Assembly (NCBI GenBank): GCA_937935205.1
Contig: CALGXU010000085.1
Location: 1 to 12,886 of the forward strand
DNA length: 12,886 nt
Reading direction: 5' to 3'
DNA from: an uncultured Rothia sp.
GTDB taxonomy: Bacteria > Actinomycetota > Actinomycetes > Actinomycetales > Micrococcaceae
Below the pieces are notes generated by a model. It saw only the letters and a list, made by a program, of their open reading frames with translations. It did no database searches and was not told the DNA's origin. Numbering within the stretch: the stretch's first letter is position 1; each line of letters opens with the position of its first letter. The position numbers and the translations under genes are program-made. Positions 7,801-12,886 of the stretch are shown here, in pieces.

Positions 7801-8849
7801 ACTACCCGCTGGTGAAGGTCTGGTCCATCTCCGGTAACGCATCCACCGTGGTGGCTCGCTACCCGCTGAACAGCGCCTGGGGTGACACCGACACCAACAT
7901 CATGGACACCAACACCATGATTCTGGGTGTGCCGCTGAAGGACCTGGGCCTGACCGCTGAGAAGGCTCAGACCATCAAGTACACGGTGCAGACCGACACC
8001 TGGCACAACGAGGGTAACGACTACGTGGACACCACCTCGGCGATTGAGTACTCCCCCTTCAACCCCGGTGTTTGGTTCACCGGTGAGGAGTCGGGCGTGC
8101 CCGGTCTGTTCGTGGACCGTGACGGCGGTCAGCTGACCGTTCACCGCAAGAACAACAACAAGGAGCGTCAGGCTCTGTTCCTGCACATGCACAACGCGAC
8201 CGGTGACCTGAGCGGCCGTAAGACCGCTAACGGTGTTGCCGCTGGCGACCGTGCGCAGGTCGTGAAGGTGGCTCGCACCATCCACGATGCACGCTTCACC
8301 GACGTTCCTGAGGATAACCAGTTCTACCGTGAAATCACGTGGATTGCTGCCCGTCAGATTGACCGCGGCTACCCGGACGGCACCTTCCGCCCGCTGAACA
8401 ACATGGACCGCGCAACTATGGCTGCGTACTTCTACCGTATGAGCGGCTCGCCGCAGTACACCGCACCGTCCACCCCGAGCTTCTCGGATGTTCCGCTCAA
8501 CCACCCCTACTACAAGGAGATTGAGTGGATGAAGGCTCAGGGCATCACGACCGGCTGGCCCGATGGCACCTACCGTCCGGAGGATTCGGTGAACCGTGAC
8601 GCGATGGCTGCGTTCTTCTACCGTTACGCGGGTTCGCCCGAGTACACTGCCCCCGCGCAGGCTCGTTTCACGGACGTTCCGACCGACAAGCAGTTCTACC
8701 GCGAGATTTCGTGGCTGGCTGAGCAGGGCGTAACCACCGGCTGGCCCGATGGTTCGTTCCGTCCCGTGGAGCCGGTGCACCGCGACGCTATGGCGGCGTT
8801 CGTGTACCGCTACAGCACGGGTGTGCTGAAGGAAAGCCCTGAAATTTAG
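4863..8849 (+). CDS. Secreted S8 subtilisin-like protease with PA insert and three SLH repeats (paralogue 2)
   Basis: A 1328-residue secreted protease, ATG to TAG, with the same architecture as its neighbours. The signal peptide has RRR at 8-10 and predicted cleavage after AHA38. The propeptide shares the FKGKGAYEQTQ and LMYTTHNAMRG motifs with gene 1. Catalytic residues are Asp199 (IVDSGVD), His280 (GGHGTHVAG), Asn400 (AAGNANN) and Ser636 (TGTSMATP). Conserved cysteines are 270, 335, 483 and 512. It differs from gene 1 in a longer loop just before the active-site His (DCRPDGFGSGGHG), close to the catalytic centre. A calcium-type loop lies at D351-D360 and another Asp/Asn-rich loop at D960-D968. 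SLH repeats begin at F1145, F1207 and F1269. Base use stands out: much of the first half uses T- or G-ending codons where genes 1 and 3 use C, with a shift to more C-ending codons around 7700-8300. It probably has its own promoter and ends at the strong terminator at 8931-8979. Confidence 0.95.
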   Translation: MTTPHVPRRRMKAVGATGLSAALALTLGVPATFSAAHAQSPQQVEGSTASASGNAASRISPGLQKAEGQITVYVQFKGKGAYEQTQSAAVLARKEAPANRQAQVQAIAAQVQSQAQSVAAASGSKLMYTTHNAMRGAAITGDAAQIRALAERPDVERISPIIAKERMNSGSEIDTKTLATWTRENTGYTGKGVKIAIVDSGVDYTHADFGGPGTVDSYLKAKAMTELPSADSGLIDRNKFIGGIDLVGDDYNASVAEKSTPQPDNNPLDCRPDGFGSGGHGTHVAGTAAGYGVTANGTTYRGDYKNLTEEQLKGMSIGPGTAPEAQILAIRVFGCYGNSSVVMKALDTVMDPNGDGDFSDRADIVNLSLGGEFAPADDPESYMIDTMARQGVFTVAAAGNANNYNGVGDTYSDSGSPANAAAALSVANAYGSTQPIDRARVTTKTGLEWLQGDYSVNFDYSKATADQLRGEVVAAPERNRYACEAFTADEAKALKGKWVYFDWDKDDLSFPCGSKTRFDNVQAAGGVGVVMAGKAERYTIGIGGNATIPGLRLTASSTKDLEKALAAGPVTVEMNLDYKASGRSSHSHAFDLNSSSARGQHGSDGFIKPDLAAPGTEIVSAAVGTGNKGVSFTGTSMATPHVTGIAALVMQAHQDYNPQMIKAALMNGASTPIKNEQGAQYAVDRVGTGMVNARAAVDAKVIAYDAKTPERVSTAFGVLEYTPDSGIQTVQREIVLDNTDSQAHTYTLSYEASTTIPGVEYSYPQQVSVGAGERKNVTVTVRIDPSKLEKTMDPAMSADQVAQDWTTGQTLAAGKRQYIASASGRLIFSENGREAIRQSIHVAPKPVSKMRVDASRIDYKGIADKESTVTLRGTTLNQGGYRSLLGAFELGAVSDRIPTGQLKLPSNQAVDLQYVGAASDAPALKAAGKNPNDGSLFFGISTWGTWDSMHWGRQVQVQIDTNNDSTADYVLEVTREKGLDYPLVKVWSISGNASTVVARYPLNSAWGDTDTNIMDTNTMILGVPLKDLGLTAEKAQTIKYTVQTDTWHNEGNDYVDTTSAIEYSPFNPGVWFTGEESGVPGLFVDRDGGQLTVHRKNNNKERQALFLHMHNATGDLSGRKTANGVAAGDRAQVVKVARTIHDARFTDVPEDNQFYREITWIAARQIDRGYPDGTFRPLNNMDRATMAAYFYRMSGSPQYTAPSTPSFSDVPLNHPYYKEIEWMKAQGITTGWPDGTYRPEDSVNRDAMAAFFYRYAGSPEYTAPAQARFTDVPTDKQFYREISWLAEQGVTTGWPDGSFRPVEPVHRDAMAAFVYRYSTGVLKESPEI
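8295..8810 (+). repeat. Three SLH repeats encoded at the 3' end of gene 2
   Basis: The repeats start at F1145, F1207 and F1269 with the same pattern as in gene 1. The first is the most divergent (ARQIDRGYPDGTFRP, then DRATMAAYFYR). A 27-base stretch in this first repeat is identical to part of the third repeat of gene 1. The array is followed by a 12-residue tail ending ESPEI. Confidence 0.9.
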
Positions 8850-8864
8850 GGGCACAAAATCTAA

Positions 8865-8885
8865 AAACCCTGAGATCTAGGGTTT
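8865..8885 (+). terminator. Short hairpin after gene 2
   Basis: AAACCCT (8865-8871) and AGGGTTT (8879-8885) form a perfect 7-bp stem around GAGATCT, 15 bases after the stop codon. It is the first of three stacked hairpins. With only a three-base T-run it is a weak terminator, and it may protect the mRNA 3' end. Confidence 0.4.
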
Positions 8886-8888
8886 ATA

Positions 8889-8930
8889 AGGTTCTACCGC
8901 TGTAGGTGTGCTACCTCAGCAGGTTCTACC
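8889..8930 (+). repeat. Hairpin framed by AGGTTCTACC direct repeats
   Basis: AGGTTCTACC occurs at 8889-8898 and 8921-8930. The 22 bases between them fold as GCTG-(T)-AGGT, loop GTGCT, ACCT-CAGC: an 8-bp stem with one bulged T. The two repeats exactly abut the hairpin. The arrangement resembles a small repeat cassette or a protein or RNA recognition element; its function is unknown. Confidence 0.5.
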
Positions 8931-8979
8931 AAGGGAGCCGTACCGTTGCAGTTGATCTGCGGCGGTACGGCTCCCTTTT
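8931..8979 (+). terminator. Strong intrinsic terminator of gene 2
   Basis: AAGGGAGCCGTACCG (8931-8945) pairs perfectly with CGGTACGGCTCCCTT (8963-8977). The stem continues inward through two T-G pairs and GCAG/CTGC (8948-8951 with 8957-8960), leaving a five-base TTGAT loop. That is about 21 pairs, followed by TTTTCT. It should stop most read-through into gene 3 and argues that gene 3 is transcribed independently. Confidence 0.85.
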
Positions 8980-8999
8980 CTGTGGTCGGGTGCTTTCTA

Positions 9000-9045
9000 T
9001 TGACGCGTAATGTTCCGTAATACGAGTCTGACTAGGTTATATAAA
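9000..9045 (+). promoter_or_regulatory. Promoter-like AT-rich segment upstream of gene 3
   Basis: TTGACG (9000-9005) is a good -35 hexamer, and TAGGTTATATAAA (9033-9045) offers several -10 candidates (TAGGTT, TATATA, TATAAA). Their spacing from that -35 is 27 bases or more, too long for one classical promoter. TACGAG (9021-9026) sits at 15 bases. A promoter here is likely because a strong terminator lies just upstream, but the exact elements are unclear. The gene 3 leader would be about 200 bases. Confidence 0.3.
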
Positions 9046-9149
9046 GAATCGTTGAGACAATGAATGAAGGTTTCTTCATGACCGGCATGAACCTTGACGT
9101 TCACGCCGCATGGACACGCCGCACGGACACACTGGAAACGCAGTGCAGA

Positions 9150-9172
9150 CGCACCGTAGCACTCTCGGTGCG
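9150..9172 (+). other. Hairpin in the gene 3 leader
   Basis: CGCACCG (9150-9156) and CGGTGCG (9166-9172) form a perfect 7-bp stem with a nine-base loop, about 75 bases before the GTG start. No T-run follows. It may be a leader structure or chance pairing in GC-rich sequence. An imperfect 13-bp-period repeat (CCGCATGGACAC at 9106-9117, CCGCACGGACAC at 9119-9130) lies just upstream. I recognise no riboswitch class here. Confidence 0.3.
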
Positions 9173-9236
9173 GACCCCTCGGCGTACAGCTCTCAGTGAA
9201 GAAACCGCTAAGAAACACACCATCCCTAAAAGAATC

Positions 9237-9242
9237 AAGGAG
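9237..9242 (+). promoter_or_regulatory. Ribosome binding site deciding the gene 3 start
   Basis: AAGGAG is six bases before GTG 9249. The frame is open upstream to a TAA at 9042-9044 and contains in-frame ATGs at 9060, 9078 and 9087. The ATG at 9078 has a weaker GAAGG (9066-9070) seven bases before it. GTG 9249 is preferred because of the better site and because the signal peptide follows it directly. Confidence 0.65.
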
Positions 9243-9248
9243 CATTCA

Positions 9249-12200
9249 GTGGCAACCTTCCCTGAAGCTACCCCCGCGCGAGCAGCCCGGCACACACAGC
9301 CGGGTCGCCTCAAGCAGCTGGCACGCAGCTGCGGCGCACTCACCCTGGGGCTCACCCTCGGGCTGACCGCCCTGCCGTTCGGTACCGCCGCCTACGCGGC
9401 ACCGGGCGTAGTACACGGCGCAGACCCGGATGCGCCCCACCAGAACACCGGAACCGGCGAGAACAACAACGACGTTCTCTCCCCCAGCCTGGACGGCGCC
9501 ACCGGCGAACGCGCCGTGTTCGTCCGCTTTAAGGGTCAGGGTGCGTACGCCCAGACTCAGCCGGACGCGGTCCGCTCCCGCGCACAGGCACCCGTCAACG
9601 CGCAAGCACAGGTGCAGGCAATCCGCGCCAGCGTGCAGCAGCAGGGCGCCTCCGCGGCGAAGGAATCCGGCGCGCAGGTCCTGTACACCACACACAACAC
9701 GATGCGCGGCGTGGCGCTCTACGGTAACGTCGAGCAGATTCGTGCGCTCGCAAACCGTGACGATGTGGAACGCATCAGCATCATTGAGGACATGGCGCCG
9801 CAGAACAGCGGCACCCTCATCGATACCGACACGCTCTCCGTGTGGGCGAAGAGCCCGGCGAACCCCGCCTCCACCGGCTACACCGGCAAGGGTGTGAAGA
9901 TTGTGGTGCTCGATACCGGTATCGACTACACCCACGCCGATTTGGGTGGCCCCGGCACGCAGGAAGCCTTCGAGAAGGCGAAGGCATCCGACACGATTCC
10001 CGAGGGCACCTACGATCCGAAGAAGTTCCTCGGCGGCTACGACCTGGTCGGTGACGACTACAACTCCGCCAAGAAGGAAACCTCCACTCCCCACCCGGAT
10101 GCTAACCCGCTCGACTGCGGCGGCCACGGCAGCCACGTGGCGGGCACCGCGGCAGGCTACGGCGTGAACGCGGACGGCTCGACCTTCCACGGCGACTACT
10201 CCAAGCTCACCGAAGAGCAGCTCAAGGACATGAAAATCGGCCCCGGCTCCGCACCGGACGCCCAGCTGATTGGTCTGCGCATCTTCGGTTGTAAGGGCAC
10301 TACCGCGTTCGTCCCCAAGGGCCTGGACCGCGTGCTCGACCCCAACGACGACGGCGACTTCTCCGACCGCGCCGACATCGCAAACCTGTCGCTCGGCAAC
10401 GAGTTCGGCGTATTTGATGAGACCGTGAACTACGCGGTCGGCTCCCTCTACCGCGAAGGCATCCTCTCCGTGGTCGCGGCGGGTAACGCTAACAACTACA
10501 ACGCCGTGGGCGACACCTACTCCAACTCAGGCGGTCCCGGCACCAGCGCCTACGGCCTGACCGTGGCGAACTCCATCGGCTCGACCCAGCTGGTGGACCG
10601 CGTGAAGATTCTCGCCCCCGCGAACGAGGCGGACACCTACGGCGACTACTCGGTGAACTTCGACTACACAAAGGCGACCGAGGAGCAGCTGCGCGGCACC
10701 GTGGTGCGTGCCGCCTCCCGCAACCGCTACGGCTGCGAGGCATTCACCGAAGAGGAAGCCGCCGCCCTGAAGGGCAAGTGGGCTCTCATCGACTGGGCGG
10801 ACGCTGACGGCACCGCACCCTGCGGTTCGAAGGTACGCTTCGACAACCTGCAGGCGGCGGGTGCGACCGGCGTGGTGCTCACCTCGAACACTGAGGTCGG
10901 TGACACCGCTATCGGCGGTAACTCCTCCATTCCGGGCGTGCGTCTGTCAAAGAGCCAGGTGGAGCGCCTTTCCGCGCAGATTGATTCGGGTGAGCTGACC
11001 CTGCAGCTCGGCGAGAACCTGCGCGACTCGATTCGCGTGCCCAACGGCAAGCTGGATCAGGCGAACACCTCCACCGCGCGTGGTCTGCACGGTTCGCACG
11101 GCATCACCAAGCCGGATGTTGCGGCACCGGGCACGAACATTTCCTCCATCGAGGTTGGTAGCGGTACCGGTTCGAGCGTGAAGACCGGTACGTCCATGTC
11201 CACGCCCTTTGTTGCCGGTGTTGCGGCGCTGATCATGCAGGCGCACCCGGAGTACGGTCCGCGCATGATTAAGACCGCTATCATGAACACCGCCGACCAC
11301 CACATGCAGGATGCCTGGGGCAACCCCTATGCGGTGGACCGTGTGGGTACCGGCCGCATCAACACGCGTGCGGCGGTGGCTGACCGCGTCATGCTGTTCA
11401 ACGCGGCACGACCCGAGCAGGTTTCGGACACGTTCGGCGTGCTCGAGTACACCCCGAACGCCGGTGTGCAGACCCTGCAGCACCGCGTGAGCGTTGAGAA
11501 CACCGACTCGGTGGCGCACACCTACACCCTGAACTATGAGGGCAGCACGAGCATCCCGGGTGTGGAGTTCTCCTACCCGCAGTCGGTGTCTGTGGGCGCC
11601 GGTCAGAAGGCAACGTTCACCGTGACCGTGCGTATTGACCCGTCGAAGCTGGAAAAGACCCGCGACCCGTCCATGTACCCGACCCAGGATTCGGTGAACT
11701 ACTCGACCGGTGCGGTGACCATTTCGGGTGCCCGCCAGTACATTGCGAGCGCTTCGGGCCGCCTGATTCTGACCGATGCTGACTCCTCGGCTGCGGTGAA
11801 GACCCTGCGTATGCCCCTGCACGTGGCACCGAAGCCTGTCTCCGCAATGCGCGTAGCCGGTGCAGATATTCACTTTGACTCGAACGGCGTGGGTGCCCTG
11901 GAGCAGCGCCTATCGCTGGAGGGTACCGCAGTGGATCAGGGCGGTTACCGCTCCCTGCTGGGTGCTTTTGAGCTGGGTGCTTCGAGCCCGCGCATCCCGA
12001 CCGCGAAGCTGGGTGTGGGTTCGGATTCCCGCATGGACCTGCAGTACGTGGGTGCCGCCTCGAACGTGGCGGCGTTGAAGGCTGCCGGTGCGGACACCTC
12101 CGAGGCGCGCCTGTCCTTCGGTATTTCGACCTGGGGTAACTGGCAGGAGGTGACCCCGCGCGGCACCTACTACGTGTTTGTTGATACCAACAAGGACGGC

Positions 12201-12886
12201 ACGAGCGACTACCGCCTGCAGACGGTGCGTGAGAAGGGCCTGGACTACCCGCTGGTGAAGGTTTCTAAGCGCAGCAACGGCAAGTGGGTGGCGATCGAGA
12301 ACGCTCTGTACCCGCTGAACGGCACCTGGGGTGATACGGACACCAACATCATGGATTCGAACACCCTGGTGATGACTGTTCCGCTGAGCGTTCTGGGTCT
12401 GGACCCGAACGCCGAGTCCACTGAGATTTCGTACTCGGTGACCACTTCGAGCGCGTTCTCCGCGACGACCGTGGTTGATACGACTGATTCGGTGGTGTTC
12501 AACTATGCGGCGCCGAAGCTGTGGTTCAGCGGCGAGTCGGCGGGCGTTCCGAACCTGTTCGTGGATGCGCCCTCCACGCAGCTGGTGGCGCATCGTAACG
12601 GCGACGCGAAGAACGTTTCTGCGCTGTTCCTGCACATGCACAATGCGACCGGCGACCTGTCTGGTACGAACGGTTCTGCGGGTGAGCGTGCGCAGGTTCT
12701 GCGTGTCTCGTCGAACTCTGAGGCTACCGCCGCGAGCGCGCACTTTACGGATGTTCCGGCGGATTACCCGTTCGTGAATGACATTAACTGGCTGGCTCAG
12801 CGTCGTATTACGACCGGCTACCCTGACGGCACGTTCCGCCCGAACGGTTCGGTGGAGCGCGGCGCGATGGCGGCGTTCTTCTACCG
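9249..12886 (+). CDS. Secreted S8 subtilisin-like protease with PA insert and SLH repeat (paralogue 3, 3' end missing)
   Basis: The frame is open from GTG 9249 to the right edge (1212 codons plus two bases). The stop and most SLH repeats lie outside; full length is probably near 1350 residues. The signal peptide has a long n-region and a hydrophobic core (LTLGLTLGLTALPFG), with predicted cleavage after AYA50. An I9-like propeptide follows. The catalytic domain has Asp222 (VLDTGID), His293 (GGHGSHVAG), Asn413 (AAGNANN) and Ser649 (TGTSMSTP). The PA insert carries Cys496 and Cys525; Cys290 and Cys348 are the other conserved pair. Differences from the paralogues are HGSH for HGTH, SMST for SMAA or SMAT, and SLGN (N384) for the usual SLGG lining the S1 pocket, so specificity may differ. 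Calcium-type loops are at D364-D373 and D979-D987. The first SLH repeat starts at F1166 and is cut at its AMAAFFYR end. The 5' part shares DNA patches with gene 1 and later parts look more like gene 2. Confidence 0.93.
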   Translation, partial: MATFPEATPARAARHTQPGRLKQLARSCGALTLGLTLGLTALPFGTAAYAAPGVVHGADPDAPHQNTGTGENNNDVLSPSLDGATGERAVFVRFKGQGAYAQTQPDAVRSRAQAPVNAQAQVQAIRASVQQQGASAAKESGAQVLYTTHNTMRGVALYGNVEQIRALANRDDVERISIIEDMAPQNSGTLIDTDTLSVWAKSPANPASTGYTGKGVKIVVLDTGIDYTHADLGGPGTQEAFEKAKASDTIPEGTYDPKKFLGGYDLVGDDYNSAKKETSTPHPDANPLDCGGHGSHVAGTAAGYGVNADGSTFHGDYSKLTEEQLKDMKIGPGSAPDAQLIGLRIFGCKGTTAFVPKGLDRVLDPNDDGDFSDRADIANLSLGNEFGVFDETVNYAVGSLYREGILSVVAAGNANNYNAVGDTYSNSGGPGTSAYGLTVANSIGSTQLVDRVKILAPANEADTYGDYSVNFDYTKATEEQLRGTVVRAASRNRYGCEAFTEEEAAALKGKWALIDWADADGTAPCGSKVRFDNLQAAGATGVVLTSNTEVGDTAIGGNSSIPGVRLSKSQVERLSAQIDSGELTLQLGENLRDSIRVPNGKLDQANTSTARGLHGSHGITKPDVAAPGTNISSIEVGSGTGSSVKTGTSMSTPFVAGVAALIMQAHPEYGPRMIKTAIMNTADHHMQDAWGNPYAVDRVGTGRINTRAAVADRVMLFNAARPEQVSDTFGVLEYTPNAGVQTLQHRVSVENTDSVAHTYTLNYEGSTSIPGVEFSYPQSVSVGAGQKATFTVTVRIDPSKLEKTRDPSMYPTQDSVNYSTGAVTISGARQYIASASGRLILTDADSSAAVKTLRMPLHVAPKPVSAMRVAGADIHFDSNGVGALEQRLSLEGTAVDQGGYRSLLGAFELGASSPRIPTAKLGVGSDSRMDLQYVGAASNVAALKAAGADTSEARLSFGISTWGNWQEVTPRGTYYVFVDTNKDGTSDYRLQTVREKGLDYPLVKVSKRSNGKWVAIENALYPLNGTWGDTDTNIMDSNTLVMTVPLSVLGLDPNAESTEISYSVTTSSAFSATTVVDTTDSVVFNYAAPKLWFSGESAGVPNLFVDAPSTQLVAHRNGDAKNVSALFLHMHNATGDLSGTNGSAGERAQVLRVSSNSEATAASAHFTDVPADYPFVNDINWLAQRRITTGYPDGTFRPNGSVERGAMAAFFY
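12744..12886 (+). repeat. First SLH repeat of gene 3, cut by the window edge
   Basis: From F1166 the protein reads FTDVPADYPFVNDINWLAQR, then RITTGYPDGTFRP and VERGAMAAFFYR, matching the first SLH repeat of gene 1 closely. Further repeats presumably lie beyond 12886. Confidence 0.85.

Noticed and set aside
4830..8855. A 1341-codon open frame on the minus strand opposite gene 2
   Set aside because: Same explanation. Its length nearly matching gene 1 is coincidence, and the product is an Arg-rich low-complexity antisense translation.
8997..9245. Overlapping minus-strand frames in the gene 2-gene 3 gap
   Set aside because: They have no ribosome binding site or family motifs, and they overlap the likely promoter and leader of gene 3.
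9246..10190. A 314-codon minus-strand frame opposite the 5' part of gene 3
   Set aside because: It is antisense to catalytic-domain coding sequence, with the same low-complexity character as the other antisense frames.
1..12886. CRISPR arrays, tRNA or rRNA genes, insertion sequences, phage or defence systems
   Set aside because: No regularly spaced repeats with unique spacers, no transposase or integrase motifs, and no tRNA-like cloverleaf were seen. The repeats present are coding SLH units or short intergenic elements.

Overview
The window looks like chromosomal DNA from a high-GC Gram-positive bacterium. It has GTG and ATG starts preceded by strong AAGGAG-type ribosome binding sites, GC-rich codon use, and C-terminal SLH repeats of the form GWPDGTYRP...RDAMAAFxYR. 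I associate that SLH style with Micrococcaceae, and most closely with oral Rothia such as R. mucilaginosa. The genus is an inference from memory of protein style, not a database match.

Layout. Bases 1-294 hold the start of a minus-strand gene of unknown function that runs off the left edge. Bases 295-592 are a divergent intergenic region with a 15-bp-period tandem repeat, a plausible promoter and two operator-like direct repeats. The rest is three tandem, same-strand paralogues of very large secreted serine proteases: gene 1 (593-4618, 1341 aa), gene 2 (4863-8849, 1328 aa) and gene 3 (9249 to beyond the right edge, at least 1212 aa). The gaps of 244 and 399 bp contain hairpins. The second gap has a very strong intrinsic terminator, so the genes are probably separate transcription units rather than one operon.

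All three proteins share one architecture: signal peptide; inhibitor I9-like propeptide; subtilisin (S8) catalytic domain with intact Asp/His/Asn/Ser and an inserted protease-associated (PA) domain; Fn3-like domain; a long conserved beta-rich region that I cannot name; and C-terminal SLH repeats (three in genes 1 and 2, the first one visible in gene 3). The expected picture is a set of cell-surface endopeptidases, activated by propeptide removal, held on the wall by SLH domains, and digesting host or dietary protein. I recall published work in which membrane-associated S8 subtilisins of Rothia mucilaginosa, encoded by near-neighbouring genes, were identified as gliadin (gluten) degrading enzymes. 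This array is a good candidate for that locus, but I cannot verify it here.

The most interesting signals are the patchwork DNA relationship among the paralogues (gene conversion or recombination), a substitution in the expected S1-pocket motif of gene 3, the unnamed conserved region before the SLH repeats, and the stacked hairpins and repeats between genes 2 and 3. I see no RNA genes, CRISPR arrays, insertion sequences or phage features, and nothing I would call an entirely new system.
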